64,000 nucleotides of DNA, taken from contig NZ_AGTS01000012.1 in the NCBI RefSeq assembly GCF_000238595.1, forward strand, positions 40,238 to 104,237, given 5' to 3'. Below are positions 36,411 to 45,454 of this stretch, piece by piece. The DNA is from Acidovorax sp. NO-1. Lineage in GTDB: Bacteria > Pseudomonadota > Gammaproteobacteria > Burkholderiales > Burkholderiaceae_C. Positions within the stretch are counted from its first letter, which is position 1. Every line of letters begins with the position of its first letter. The notes under the pieces were generated by a model. It searched no databases, was not told the DNA's origin, and saw only the letters and a program-made list of their open reading frames with translations. A program made the translations under genes and the position numbers.

Positions 36411-37469
36411 TCAGACCAGCTTCTTGAGCAGTTCGGCCTTCTTGGCGTCGAACTCTTCCTGCGTGAGGATGCCTTTGGACTTGAGCTCGCCCAGCTTCTC
36501 CAGCGTGGCCATCACGTCCTCGGGCTTCACGCCCACCGGGGCCGCCGCGGCCTGGGCGGCCGCTGCCGCTGCGGGTGCCACGGGGGTCTGCAGGCCTTGT
36601 GCCAGGTTCTGCGCCAGCACCTGGCCCAGCGCCACACCCGCGCCCAGGCCCATCGCATCGCCCGCAATACCGCTGCCGCCACCGCCCGCGCCGCCTTCGG
36701 CGAACTTGGGAATGGCCTGCGCCGTCTGGTATTGCATGAACTTGGCCATGTCGTTGCCGACCATGCCCATGCCGATCTTCTGGTCGAGGATCTTCTGCAG
36801 TTCTTCGGGCAGCGAGACGTTCTGCACCGTCAGGCTCTCGATGACCAGGCCAATCTTGGCAAAGTGCGGGGTGAGTTCCTTGGCAAGCGCCTCGGCAAAC
36901 ATCACCTGGTTGGCGGCCAGGTCGAGGAAGGGCAGGCCGCTGCCCGCAATGGCATTGCTGATGTTCTGCAGCACCATGCCGCGCAGCTGGCCTTCGAGAT
37001 CGGCCACGGGGTAGCTGTCGCGCGTGCCCGAGATTTCGGTGTGGAACAGCTTGGGGTCGGCGATGCGGTAGGCGTAGTTGCCAAACGCACGCAGGCGCAC
37101 CGCGCCAAAGTCCTTGTCGCGGATGGTGATGGGCTGGGGTGTGCCCCATTTCTGGTCGATCTGCTGGCGCGTGCTGAAGAAGTACACGTCGCTCTTGAAG
37201 GGCGACTGGAACAGCTTGTCCCAGTTCTTCAGGTAGGTCAGCACCGGCAGGGTCTGCGTGGTCAGCTTGTAGGTGCCGGGGCCGAACACGTCGGCCACCT
37301 GGCCTTCGTTGACGAACACCGCCATTTGCGACTCGCGCACCACCAGCGTGCCGCCGTTCTGGATTTCCATCCCCGCCATCGGATAGCGCCAGGCCAGGGT
37401 GCCATCGCCGTCCTCGGTCCACTCCAGGATGTCGATGAACTGTTTCTTGATGAAGTCCATGAGGGCCAT
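36411..37469 (-). CDS. SPFH-domain protein with C-terminal zinc-ribbon-less SHOCT domain
   Basis: A 352-residue protein of the SPFH/YdjI-like (formerly virion-core) family. The SPFH/band 7 region spans about residues 25-230 (GGTLVVRESQMAVFVNEGQVADVFGPGTYKL through QNVSLPEELQKILDQKIG). A Gly/Ala-rich linker follows, then a C-terminal SHOCT helix pair (EDVMATLEKLGELKSKGILTQEEFDAKKAELLKKL). SPFH proteins scaffold membrane microdomains, and SHOCT is an oligomerisation module. It is the first gene of the SPFH-DUF4178-DUF350-speE run and probably marks the promoter side; the 268-base gap upstream carries no gene. Confidence 0.87.
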   Translation of the reverse strand: MALMDFIKKQFIDILEWTEDGDGTLAWRYPMAGMEIQNGGTLVVRESQMAVFVNEGQVADVFGPGTYKLTTQTLPVLTYLKNWDKLFQSPFKSDVYFFSTRQQIDQKWGTPQPITIRDKDFGAVRLRAFGNYAYRIADPKLFHTEISGTRDSYPVADLEGQLRGMVLQNISNAIAGSGLPFLDLAANQVMFAEALAKELTPHFAKIGLVIESLTVQNVSLPEELQKILDQKIGMGMVGNDMAKFMQYQTAQAIPKFAEGGAGGGGSGIAGDAMGLGAGVALGQVLAQNLAQGLQTPVAPAAAAAAQAAAAPVGVKPEDVMATLEKLGELKSKGILTQEEFDAKKAELLKKLV

Positions 37470-37614
37470 GCGGTGCTCCCGTTGGTAGTAAGGGGTTGGG
37501 CAAAAGAGCGGCCATCATAGCAACGAGGGCATGGCGCACCCCGGCAAAATTTGGGCGCATTGTGTGAACTGTTTCACGCATGCGGCACGGCGTATCTGCA
37601 TGGGCGGCTGCGGC

Positions 37615-37660
37615 GCCTTTTGATAGCTGCTATCTGCGGATTAGTGAGTATCAATTGGCT
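37615..37660 (+). repeat. REP-like element, degenerate copy 7
   Basis: TTTTGATAGCTGCTATCTGC, then GGATTAGTGAGTATCAATTGG. The left flank is conserved but the palindrome is decayed. It partly overlaps the promoter region upstream of the DUF2061 gene. Confidence 0.45.
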
Positions 37661-37663
37661 ATT

Positions 37664-37682
37664 TCTATTGAGAATCACTATC
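37664..37682 (+). promoter_or_regulatory. Fur-box-like site upstream of DUF2061 gene
   Basis: TCTATTGAGAATCACTATC matches the 19-base classical Fur consensus (GATAATGATAATCATTATC) at 14 of 19 positions by hand count. It lies 56 bases before the DUF2061 start, where a promoter would be expected. This suggests iron-responsive control. Pattern evidence only. Confidence 0.55.
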
Positions 37683-37737
37683 ATTTCAACAGCCCTTCCC
37701 GCCACGGCAGGGAGGTTGAGAAGAAAAGGAATACGCC

Positions 37738-37983
37738 ATGTCCCACATCCGCCGCGCCGCCCGCCAGAACAAAACGATGCTGATGAAAACCGGCAGCTAC
37801 TACATCATCCACATCTGTGTGGCGGCACTGGTCGCTTATGCCGTCACTGGCAACCTGTGGGCTTCGCTCACGCTCAGCCTGCTCGAACCCACGGTGCAGG
37901 CCGTGGCCTTCTTCTTCCATGAAAAAGCCTGGGACCGCGCAGCGCGCCGTGCCTCCGGCCGCAATGCCCCGCAGGCGGCGTGA
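37738..37983 (+). CDS. DUF2061 small membrane protein
   Basis: An 81-residue protein matching DUF2061, with the typical KTGSYYIIHICVAALVAYAVTGNLWASLTLSLLEPTVQAVAFFFHEKAW, that is two membrane helices and a conserved HExxW-like end (FHEKAW). A good ribosome site (AAGGAA) precedes the ATG. A Fur-box-like sequence lies 56 bases upstream, so expression may depend on iron. Function unknown; no partner other than a possible 31-residue ORF immediately downstream. Confidence 0.85.
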   Translation: MSHIRRAARQNKTMLMKTGSYYIIHICVAALVAYAVTGNLWASLTLSLLEPTVQAVAFFFHEKAWDRAARRASGRNAPQAA

Positions 37984-38009
37984 ATCTTTTTGCCGTCAAG
38001 GAGAACACC

Positions 38010-38105
38010 ATGTTCACGATTCCACTGCACAGCCGCACGGCGACGGGGCTGGCCTTTCAGCGCTGGCTGGTCCGGCGCCTAGCAGGGCTTGCGCCGACTG
38101 CCTGA
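38010..38105 (+). CDS. Possible 31-residue basic small protein
   Basis: ATG at 38010 lies 6 bases after a strong Shine-Dalgarno sequence (AAGGAG) and encodes MFTIPLHSRTATGLAFQRWL followed by VRRLAGLAPTA. It starts 27 bases after the DUF2061 stop and would be in the same transcript. It has four Arg, one His and no acidic residue. I do not recognise it. The strength of the ribosome site is the main support. Confidence 0.4.
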   Translation: MFTIPLHSRTATGLAFQRWLVRRLAGLAPTA

Positions 38106-38120
38106 CGCACTGCCCCTGCC

Positions 38121-38154
38121 GCAAAAACAGCAATGCCCAGCATGCGGGGCATTG
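38121..38154 (-). terminator. Terminator of the flagellar-rod-like gene
   Basis: Hairpin CAATGCCC (38131-38138) with GGGCATTG (38147-38154) and an 8-base loop. On the minus strand it is followed by CTGTTTTTGC, giving a U-rich tail just beyond the flagellar-rod-like gene. Confidence 0.7.
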
Positions 38155-38184
38155 ACTCGTTGGTTGGCTCCGGGGCGGGCCGAA

Positions 38185-38490
38185 TCAAACTTTGATGTTC
38201 AGCAGCGAGCCCATCATGTCGTCCTGCGTCTTGATGGTCTGCAGGTTGGCCTTGAAGGCGTAGGTGGCCGACATCTGCTCCACCGCTTCTTTCTCCAGCG
38301 CCACCGCTTCGGCCTCTTGCTGGCGCTGCACCGTGGCACGCACGCCCGCGCTGTCGGCAGCCGCTTCCTGCTGCACTACCTGGCGGCGGTAGCTGGGCGT
38401 GTTCATGTTGGCCACGTTGTTGGCCGAGGCATCCAGCCGCAACTGCGCGGCCTGCAGGCCAGAGCTGCCAATCGAAGAGATGTTTGCCAT
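38185..38490 (-). CDS. Orphan flagellar basal-body rod-like protein
   Basis: A 101-residue protein with both end signatures of the flagellar rod/hook family: N-terminal SGLQAAQLRLDASANNVANMNTPSYRRQ and C-terminal EQMSATYAFKANLQTIKTQDDMMGSLLNI. The central domain is missing, so only the coiled-coil termini remain. ATG 38490 (MANISSIG) is the natural start rather than 38583. No other flagellar gene is nearby. It could be a minimal rod or hook-junction accessory, or an adapted paralogue. Confidence 0.8.
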   Translation of the reverse strand: MANISSIGSSGLQAAQLRLDASANNVANMNTPSYRRQVVQQEAAADSAGVRATVQRQQEAEAVALEKEAVEQMSATYAFKANLQTIKTQDDMMGSLLNIKV

Positions 38491-38558
38491 GTGTGCCCCA
38501 CAAAAAATGCGCCGAAAGAGCTGGCATTGTCTGCCTGCGCTGCGGCGCGGACAAGCCA

Positions 38559-39509
38559 TCAACCATGCGCCTGCAGCAGGCATTGCGCAAACGCCTGCGC
38601 CGCGCGCGGCGGCTGGGGCGACTTGCGCAGCACGCTCACAAACTGGCAGCGGTAGTGGAACTGTGCGGGCAGCACCGCCTGCATGAGCCCCTGCCGCTCG
38701 AAGCTTTCGGCGTAGTGGTCGGGTAAAAAGCCCAGGTAGCGGCCTGACAGGATCAGCGTGGCAATCGACTCCTGGTCGAAGCCCGTGGCCTTGCGCGGCA
38801 GGCGGGTGCTGTGGCTCAGCTCCATGTTGGGCGAGTGGTAGCCCAGGCCTGCAAACTGGTAGGCGCGCAGCGATTCCCAGGTGAGCGCAGCATGGTCGGT
38901 GCCATACAGCGGGTGGCGCGCGCCGCAGTACAGCAGCATGGTTTCGGTGAACAGATCGGCATAGACCAGGCTTTGCGAAGTGCGGTGCGCCGGGATGATG
39001 CCCACATGGAAACTGCCGTCGATGAGCCCGCGCTCGATGGCCGGGATGGACGCCACGTGCATCTGCAGGCTGACTTCGGGCGCCTGGCTGGCAAAGAGCG
39101 CAATCGCATCGCCAATGTGCGCGGCCGGGTTGCTGGCCGTCTTGTCGAACACCGCCACCTCCAGCCGCCCGCCCATGCGCCGGTGGATGTCGTCGATGCT
39201 GCTGCGAAAGGCGTCCACGGCCGACAGCAGGCGCAGGGTTTCGTCATACACCCGCTGGCCCTCGGCCGTGAGCGCGAAGCCCGCGCGGCCCCGGCGGCAC
39301 AGGGTGAGGCCCAGGCGGGTTTCCAGGTCTTTCATGTGGCGGCTGACGGTGCTGGTGCCGATGTTCAGCTCCAGCTCGGCGGCCGACATGCCGCCGCACT
39401 CCACCACGGCCTTGAACACCTGCAAGAGGCGCAGGTCCATGTCGCTGAGCTGGCCAAGCACGGCGCGGTGTTTGGGGGAAGGGTGGGGCGAAGGTGTTTT
39501 TACTTGCAT
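38559..39509 (-). CDS. LysR-family transcriptional regulator
   Basis: A 316-residue regulator. The winged helix-turn-helix covers residues 24-85 (MDLRLLQVFKAVVECGGMSAAELELNIGTSTVSRHMKDLETRLG). The effector-binding domain starts near GGRLEVAVFDK. It diverges from the transaminase-mmsA operon and is its probable regulator. The ATG at 39509 gives an N-terminal extension of 23 residues; ATG 39440 (MDLRLLQ) is an alternative start. Confidence 0.93.
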   Translation of the reverse strand: MQVKTPSPHPSPKHRAVLGQLSDMDLRLLQVFKAVVECGGMSAAELELNIGTSTVSRHMKDLETRLGLTLCRRGRAGFALTAEGQRVYDETLRLLSAVDAFRSSIDDIHRRMGGRLEVAVFDKTASNPAAHIGDAIALFASQAPEVSLQMHVASIPAIERGLIDGSFHVGIIPAHRTSQSLVYADLFTETMLLYCGARHPLYGTDHAALTWESLRAYQFAGLGYHSPNMELSHSTRLPRKATGFDQESIATLILSGRYLGFLPDHYAESFERQGLMQAVLPAQFHYRCQFVSVLRKSPQPPRAAQAFAQCLLQAHG

Positions 39510-39637
39510 AAACCGTCAAGTAAACATTGATATTGGAGTATTGGAGAGATTAACAGGCAGCGCAACAATGGCCGACGCCCTGCCCCTGCCTGCGGGGGCT
39601 GCCCGCCTTTGCCCCCGTCTTTGCACTGGAGAACCCC

Positions 39638-40999
39638 ATGAGCTTCGTCAACATCGAAAAACCCGCCGCTGGCGCCGAAGGCCCCCGCATGGACGCCGAA
39701 TGGCTGGACGCGCACTGGATGCCCTACACGGCCAACCGCCAGTTCAAGGCCAACCCGCGCATGATCGTGGAGGGCAGCGGCGCCTACTACACCGACGCGG
39801 ACGGTCGCAAGATTTTTGATGGCCTCTCGGGCCTGTGGTGCGCGGGCCTGGGCCATGGCCGCCGCGAAATCGCCGAGGCCATTGGCAAGCAGGCGATGAA
39901 GCTCGATTACGCGCCCGCCTTCCAGTTCGGCCACCCCCTGTCATTCGAGCTGGCCAACCGAATCAAGGAACTGACGCCTGCGGGGCTGGACTATGTGTTC
40001 TTCACCGGTTCGGGCTCCGAGTCGGCCGACACCTCCCTGAAGATGGCGCGCGCTTACTGGCGCGCCAAGGGCCAGGGCACCAAGACGCGCCTGATTGGCC
40101 GCGAAAAGGGCTACCACGGCGTGAACTTTGGCGGTATCTCGGTGGGCGGCATCGTGGCCAACCGCAAGCTGTTTGGCCAAGGTGTGGAGGCCGACCACCT
40201 GCCCCACACCCAGCCGCCCGCAGGCTCGTTCCACAAAGGCATGCCTCCCACCGGCAAAGAGCTGGCCGACCGCCTGCTGGACGTGATTGCGCTGCACGAT
40301 GCCAGCAACATCGCCGCGGTGATCGTCGAGCCCTTCTCGGGCTCGGCCGGTGTGGTGATCCCGCCCGTGGGCTACCTGCAGCGCCTGCGCGAAATCTGCA
40401 CGCAGAACAACATCCTGCTGATTTTTGACGAGGTGATCAGCGGTTTTGGCCGCAGCGGCGCCTGGACGGGTGCCGAGGCCTTTGGCGTGACGCCCGACAT
40501 CCTGAACTTTGCCAAGCAGGTCACCAACGGCGCGCAGCCGCTGGGCGGCGTGGTGGCCACCAAGGAGATCTACGACACGTTCATGGCCGCAGGCGGCCCT
40601 GAATACATGCTCGAATTCCCGCACGGCTACACCTACTCGGCCCACCCCGTGGCCTGCGCGGCGGGCATTGCGGCGCTCGACATCCTGCAAAAGGAAGACA
40701 TGATCGGCCGCGTGAAGGTGCTGGCGCCGTACTTTGAGCAGGCTGTGCACAGCCTGAAGGGCGCCAAGCATGTGCTGGACATCCGCAACTTCGGTCTGGC
40801 TGCGGGCTTCACCATTGCACCGGTGCCAGGCGAACCTGCCAAGCGCCCGTACGAGATCGCGATGAACTGCTGGAAGAAGGGCTTTTACGTGCGCTACGGC
40901 GGCGACACCATCCAGCTGGCGCCGCCGTTCGTCAGCACGCAGGCCGAAATCGACCGCCTGATCAACGCGCTGGGCGACGCCCTGGCCGAAACCGCTTGA
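39638..40999 (+). CDS. Omega-amino acid-pyruvate transaminase (beta-alanine type)
   Basis: A 453-residue class III PLP aminotransferase. Motifs: LSGLWCAGLGHGR, FFTGSGSESADTSLKMARAY, YHGVNFGGISVGG, LIFDEVISGFGRSG (cofactor Asp) and the PLP Lys in NFAKQVTNGAQPLGG. The closest functional group by motif is beta-alanine:pyruvate transaminase, yielding malonate semialdehyde and alanine. The following gene is a semialdehyde dehydrogenase that accepts this product. GGAG precedes the ATG. Confidence 0.92.
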   Translation: MSFVNIEKPAAGAEGPRMDAEWLDAHWMPYTANRQFKANPRMIVEGSGAYYTDADGRKIFDGLSGLWCAGLGHGRREIAEAIGKQAMKLDYAPAFQFGHPLSFELANRIKELTPAGLDYVFFTGSGSESADTSLKMARAYWRAKGQGTKTRLIGREKGYHGVNFGGISVGGIVANRKLFGQGVEADHLPHTQPPAGSFHKGMPPTGKELADRLLDVIALHDASNIAAVIVEPFSGSAGVVIPPVGYLQRLREICTQNNILLIFDEVISGFGRSGAWTGAEAFGVTPDILNFAKQVTNGAQPLGGVVATKEIYDTFMAAGGPEYMLEFPHGYTYSAHPVACAAGIAALDILQKEDMIGRVKVLAPYFEQAVHSLKGAKHVLDIRNFGLAAGFTIAPVPGEPAKRPYEIAMNCWKKGFYVRYGGDTIQLAPPFVSTQAEIDRLINALGDALAETA

Positions 41000-41023
41000 G
41001 CAACCTTGCTCACCAGTTACTCA

Positions 41024-41085
41024 TTTATTAATAGCTGCTAGCGCTTATTGGATAAGAGCTAGAGTCACTTTTTATTCATATTTTT
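41024..41085 (+). repeat. REP-like element, copy 8 (abuts mmsA start)
   Basis: TTATTAATAGCTGCTAGCGC, then TTATTGGATAAGAGCTAGAG, and ATTCATATTTTTGCC, which matches the 3' end of copy 2. Its right end touches the mmsA ATG at 41089, leaving no room for the usual ribosome site. Confidence 0.9.
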
Positions 41086-41088
41086 GCC

Positions 41089-42606
41089 ATGAACCACGAC
41101 AAGAACGTCACCACCACCGTCGGCCACCTGATCGATGGCCAGATCGTTGCCGACACCGAGCGCACGCAGCCCGTCTTCAACCCCGCCACGGGCCAGTCGA
41201 CCACCAGCGTGGCGCTGGCCAGCAAGGCAACGGTGGAGGCCGCCATTGCCTCTGCCGAAGCGGCCTTCCCCGCCTGGCGCAACACGCCGCCCCTGAAGCG
41301 CGCGCGGGTGATGAGCAAGCTGAAGGTGCTGCTTGAAGAAAACGCGGACAAGATCGCTGCGATGATCACCGCCGAACACGGCAAGGTGCTGGCCGATGCG
41401 CACGGCGAGCTGCAGCGCGGCATCGAGAACGTGGAATACGCGAGCTACGCGCCCGAGCTGCTCAAGGGCGAGCACAGCCGCAACGTGGGTCCATCGATTG
41501 ACTCGTGGAGCGAGTTCCAGGCGCTGGGCGTCACCGCCGGCATCACGCCCTTCAACTTCCCGGCCATGGTGCCGCTGTGGATGTGGCCCATGGCCGTGGC
41601 GTGTGGCAACACCTTTGTGCTCAAGCCTTCGGAGCGCGACCCGTCCTCCACGCTGTTCATCGCCCAGCTCGCGCTGGAGGCGGGCCTGCCGCCCGGCGTG
41701 CTCAATGTGGTCAACGGCGACAAGGAAGCCGTGGACACGCTGCTGCGCGACCCGCGCGTGAAGGCCGTGAGTTTTGTCGGCTCCACCCCCATTGCCGAAT
41801 ACATCTACGCCGAAGGCTGCAAACACGGCAAGCGCGTGCAGGCCCTGGGCGGCGCCAAGAACCACGCGGTGCTCATGCCCGACGCGGACGTGGACAACGC
41901 CGTGAGCGCCTTGATGGGCGCGGCCTACGGATCGTGCGGCGAACGCTGCATGGCCATCCCGCTGCTGGTGGCCGTGGGCGACGCAGTGGGTGACGCCGTG
42001 ATCGCAGGCCTGAAGACCGAAATCGCCAAGATGAAGGTGGGCCCCGGCACCGACAACAGCAACGACATGGGCCCGCTGGTCACGAAGCCGCACTTCGAGA
42101 AGGTGAAGGGCTATGTGGACCAGGGCGTGGCTGAAGGCGCCACGCTGGTGGTGGATGGCCGTGGCGTGAAGGTGGCAGGCCATGAGGAAGGCTACTTTTT
42201 GGGCGCCTGCCTGTTCGACCACGTCAAGCCCGGCATGAAGATCTACCAGGAAGAAATCTTCGGCCCCGTGCTTGGCGTGGTGCGCGTGAAGACGCTGCAG
42301 GAAGCGATGCAGCTCATCAACGACCACGAGTACGGCAACGGCACCTGCATCTTCACGCGTGATGGCGAAGCCGCGCGCTACTTCACCGACCACATCCAGG
42401 TGGGCATGGTGGGCGTGAACGTGCCCCTGCCCGTTCCGGTGGCCTACCACTCGTTCGGCGGCTGGAAGCGCAGCCTGTTTGGCGACCTGCACGCCTACGG
42501 TCCCGACGCCGTCCGCTTCTACACCAAGCGCAAGACCATCACCCAGCGCTGGCCGAGTGCCGGTGTGCGCGAGGGGGCGGTGTTCAGCTTTCCGAGCAGC
42601 CGCTGA
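41089..42606 (+). CDS. mmsA: CoA-acylating methylmalonate/malonate-semialdehyde dehydrogenase
   Basis: A 505-residue aldehyde dehydrogenase-superfamily enzyme that converts (methyl)malonate semialdehyde to propionyl-CoA or acetyl-CoA plus CO2. It has [39 protein letters not shown] [17 protein letters not shown], and the catalytic Cys in [11 protein letters not shown]. With the transaminase 89 bases upstream it would complete beta-alanine breakdown to acetyl-CoA. The start codon directly follows a REP-like element and no Shine-Dalgarno sequence is visible, which is unusual. A perfect terminator hairpin follows. Confidence 0.95.
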   Translation: MNHDKNVTTTVGHLIDGQIVADTERTQPVFNPATGQSTTSVALASKATVEAAIASAEAAFPAWRNTPPLKRARVMSKLKVLLEENADKIAAMITAEHGKVLADAHGELQRGIENVEYASYAPELLKGEHSRNVGPSIDSWSEFQALGVTAGITPFNFPAMVPLWMWPMAVACGNTFVLKPSERDPSSTLFIAQLALEAGLPPGVLNVVNGDKEAVDTLLRDPRVKAVSFVGSTPIAEYIYAEGCKHGKRVQALGGAKNHAVLMPDADVDNAVSALMGAAYGSCGERCMAIPLLVAVGDAVGDAVIAGLKTEIAKMKVGPGTDNSNDMGPLVTKPHFEKVKGYVDQGVAEGATLVVDGRGVKVAGHEEGYFLGACLFDHVKPGMKIYQEEIFGPVLGVVRVKTLQEAMQLINDHEYGNGTCIFTRDGEAARYFTDHIQVGMVGVNVPLPVPVAYHSFGGWKRSLFGDLHAYGPDAVRFYTKRKTITQRWPSAGVREGAVFSFPSSR

Positions 42607-42662
42607 GACCTGGCCAAGACGTGCGTGGGCTCCGCAGTGCGGGGCCGCCGTTTCGCACCCCT

Positions 42663-42701
42663 GCAAACGCCCCACAGCCCCAAAGGCTGTGGGGCGTTTG
42701 C
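42663..42701. terminator. Perfect 17-base hairpin after mmsA
   Basis: GCAAACGCCCCACAGCC (42663-42679) pairs exactly with GGCTGTGGGGCGTTTGC (42685-42701) around CCAAA. There is no long T tract, but the stem is very stable and the position is typical of a terminator. Confidence 0.78.
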
Positions 42702-42760
42702 ATTGCGCCGCATCATGGCGGCCGGATTGGTGCACAACAGGTCAACACTGATCCACCCGC

Positions 42761-42778
42761 GTAAGCAGATTCGCTTAC
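42761..42778. promoter_or_regulatory. Palindrome upstream of malic enzyme, possible operator
   Basis: GTAAGC-AGATTC-GCTTAC, a perfect 6-base inverted repeat, 24 bases before a TACAAT (42802-42807) that could be a -10 element of the malic enzyme promoter. It could be a regulator-binding site. No regulator can be assigned, and the -35 is not convincing. Confidence 0.4.
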
Positions 42779-42890
42779 TAGGGTTTTCACGACCCGCGTC
42801 CTACAATCGCAGACCCTAGCGAAGCCGTTCTGCCCGCTGCAGCGCCACTTGGAGACCGGTTTTCGCACCCACCTGAGTTGGAGACATTGA

Positions 42891-45212
42891 ATGCCCGAGA
42901 ACACCACGGCCCAGAACAACAACAATAACCCCGACAAGCGCGCCCAGTTGCGCCGTGCCGCTCTCGAGTACCACGAATTCCCCAAGCCAGGAAAGATCGC
43001 CATTGCGGCCACCAAGCAGATGGTGAACCAGCACGATCTGGCGCTGGCCTATTCACCCGGCGTGGCGGCCCCGTGTGAAGAAATCGTCAAGGACCCCAAT
43101 GCCGCCTTCAAATACACCAGCCGGGGCAACCTGGTAGGGGTGGTGACCAACGGCACGGCCGTGCTGGGCCTGGGCGACATTGGCCCGCTGGCGGGCAAGC
43201 CGGTGATGGAGGGCAAGGCCGTCCTGTTCAAGAAGTTCTCGGGCATCGATGTGTTTGACATCGAGATCAACGAGAAAGACCCCGAAAAGCTGGTCGAGAT
43301 CATTGCCAGCCTGGAGCCGACCTTTGGCGGCATCAACCTCGAAGACATCAAGGCGCCCGACTGCTTCTACGTGGAGCGCAAGCTGCGCGAGCGCATGAAG
43401 ATCCCGGTTTTCCACGACGACCAGCACGGCACCGCCATCGTGGTGGGCGCGGCCATCCTGAACGGGCTCAAGGTGGCGGGCAAGGATCCTTGTAAGGTCA
43501 AGCTGGTCACCTCCGGTGCCGGGGCCGCCGCACTGGCCTGCCTGGGCCTGCTGGTCAAGCTGGGCATTCCGCGCGAGAACATCTGGGTCACCGACCTGGC
43601 CGGTGTGGTGTACGAGGGCCGCACCGAGCTGATGGACGAGGACAAGATCGTCTTTGCCCAGAAGACCGAAGCGCGCACGCTGTCGGAGGTGATCGCTGAC
43701 GCTGACGTGTTCCTGGGCCTGTCGGCCGGTGGCGTGCTCAAGCAGGACATGGTGCGCAAGATGGCCCCGCGCCCGCTGATCTTTGCACTGGCCAACCCCA
43801 ACCCCGAGATCCAGCCCGAGGATGTGAAGGCTGTGCGCGACGACGCCATCATGGCCACCGGCCGCACCGACTACCCCAACCAGGTGAACAACGTGCTGTG
43901 CTTCCCGTACATCTTCCGGGGTGCGCTGGACAGTGGCGCCACCACCATCACACCCGAGATGGAGATCGCCGCGGTGCACGCCATCGCCGAGCTGGCCCAG
44001 GCCGAGCAGAGCGAGGTGGTGGCGGCCGCCTACGTGGGCGAACCGCTGGCGTTCGGGTCCGACTACCTCATCCCCAAGCCGTTTGACCCGCGCCTGATGA
44101 TGATGATTGCGCCCGCGGTAGCCCAGGCGGCCGCAGACAGTGGCGTGGCGTTGCGTCCCATCCCGGACATGGATGCGTACCGCGACCACCTGCAGACCTT
44201 CGTCTATGCCTCGGGCACCACCATGAAGCCCATCTTCACCGCTGCCAAGGCCGCCGTGAAGAAGCGCGTGGCCTATGCCGAGGGCGAGGAAGAGCGCGTG
44301 TTGCGTGCCGCGCAGATCGTGGTGGACGAGAAGATTGCCCGCCCAACGCTCATCGGGCGCCCCGCCATCATTGCCCAGCGCATCGAAAAGTTTGGCCTGC
44401 GCCTGCAGGAAGGGCGCGACTACGACATCGTCAACGTCGAGCAGGACCACCGCTACCGCGATTTCTGGCAGACCTACCATCGCATGACCGAGCGCAAGGG
44501 TGTGACGGTCTCCATTGCCAAGATCGAGATGCGCCGCCGTCTGGCACTCATCGGCGCCATGCTGCTGCACAAGGGCGAGGTGGACGGCCTCATTGTGGGC
44601 ACGTGGGGCCACACGGCGCTGCACCTCAATTACATCGACCAGGTGATCGGCAAGCGCGCCGGCGTGAACGTTTACGCTGCCATGAATGGCTTGCTGCTGC
44701 CCGACCGCCAGGTGTTCCTGGTGGACACGCACGTCAACTACGATCCCACCGCAGAGCAGCTGGCCGAGATCACCGTCATGGCGGCCGAGGAGATGATGCG
44801 TTTTGGCATCAAGCCCAAGGCGGCGTTGCTGTCGCATTCCAATTTTGGCTCGAGCAACCAGCCCAGCGCAGTCAAGATGCGCCAGACGCTGGAGCTCCTG
44901 CGCGTGCAGGCGCCCTGGCTGGAGGTGGATGGCGAAATGCATGGCGATGTGGCCCTGGACGGCAAGGCACGCGCGGTCCTCATGCCGCACAGTGACCTCA
45001 TTGGCGATGCCAACCTGCTGGTGCTGCCCAACATTGACGCCGCCAACATCTCCTACAACCTGCTCAAGACCGCGGCGGGTGGCAACATCGCCATCGGCCC
45101 GGTGCTGCTGGGTGCGGCCCAGCCGGTGCACATCCTGACGGCCAGCACCACCGTGCGCCGGATTGTCAACATGACAGCTTTGACGGTGGCGGACGCCAAC
45201 GCGTCAAGATAA
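42891..45212 (+). CDS. maeB: NADP-dependent malic enzyme with phosphotransacetylase-like C-terminal domain
   Basis: A 773-residue MaeB-type enzyme. The malic enzyme domain occupies residues 1-430 ([50 protein letters not shown], nucleotide-binding [14 protein letters not shown]). The C-terminal 340 residues are a phosphate acetyltransferase-like domain ([17 protein letters not shown] at the end), which is thought to regulate activity through acetyl-CoA. It decarboxylates malate to pyruvate with NADP reduction. GGAG lies before the ATG. A rho-independent terminator follows at 45262. Confidence 0.96.
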   Translation: MPENTTAQNNNNNPDKRAQLRRAALEYHEFPKPGKIAIAATKQMVNQHDLALAYSPGVAAPCEEIVKDPNAAFKYTSRGNLVGVVTNGTAVLGLGDIGPLAGKPVMEGKAVLFKKFSGIDVFDIEINEKDPEKLVEIIASLEPTFGGINLEDIKAPDCFYVERKLRERMKIPVFHDDQHGTAIVVGAAILNGLKVAGKDPCKVKLVTSGAGAAALACLGLLVKLGIPRENIWVTDLAGVVYEGRTELMDEDKIVFAQKTEARTLSEVIADADVFLGLSAGGVLKQDMVRKMAPRPLIFALANPNPEIQPEDVKAVRDDAIMATGRTDYPNQVNNVLCFPYIFRGALDSGATTITPEMEIAAVHAIAELAQAEQSEVVAAAYVGEPLAFGSDYLIPKPFDPRLMMMIAPAVAQAAADSGVALRPIPDMDAYRDHLQTFVYASGTTMKPIFTAAKAAVKKRVAYAEGEEERVLRAAQIVVDEKIARPTLIGRPAIIAQRIEKFGLRLQEGRDYDIVNVEQDHRYRDFWQTYHRMTERKGVTVSIAKIEMRRRLALIGAMLLHKGEVDGLIVGTWGHTALHLNYIDQVIGKRAGVNVYAAMNGLLLPDRQVFLVDTHVNYDPTAEQLAEITVMAAEEMMRFGIKPKAALLSHSNFGSSNQPSAVKMRQTLELLRVQAPWLEVDGEMHGDVALDGKARAVLMPHSDLIGDANLLVLPNIDAANISYNLLKTAAGGNIAIGPVLLGAAQPVHILTASTTVRRIVNMTALTVADANASR

Positions 45213-45261
45213 GCCTGTGAACAATAGCAAGCACTAACTTTAAGTGCCTGCTTTTCCCTTC

Positions 45262-45298
45262 AGCGCCTGCCCAATCTTTGTGCAGGCGCTTGCTTTTT
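45262..45298 (+). terminator. Rho-independent terminator after maeB
   Basis: AGCGCCTGC (45262-45270) pairs with GCAGGCGCT (45282-45290), followed by TGCTTTTT. A weaker hairpin (GCACT/AGTGC) precedes it at about 45228-45250. The remainder of the gap to 45454 holds no gene that I can support. Confidence 0.88.
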
Positions 45299-45454
45299 GG
45301 GGGCTGTTGAGCGACACTAGCGGCTCGAAATTTCGGGTTAACCCGTAGGTTTCTGGACGCTGGACTTATGCAAACAAGGGCGTATGAAGTGCGTTTTTAG
45401 AGGATGAGCGACTGCCCGTCCCCGAATTGCATAAGTCGTGTGAAAGGTTCGTTG

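Noticed and set aside
43053..45131. Antisense open frame (692 codons) opposite the malic enzyme
   Set aside because: Low-complexity His/Gly/Ala-rich shadow of a conserved gene.
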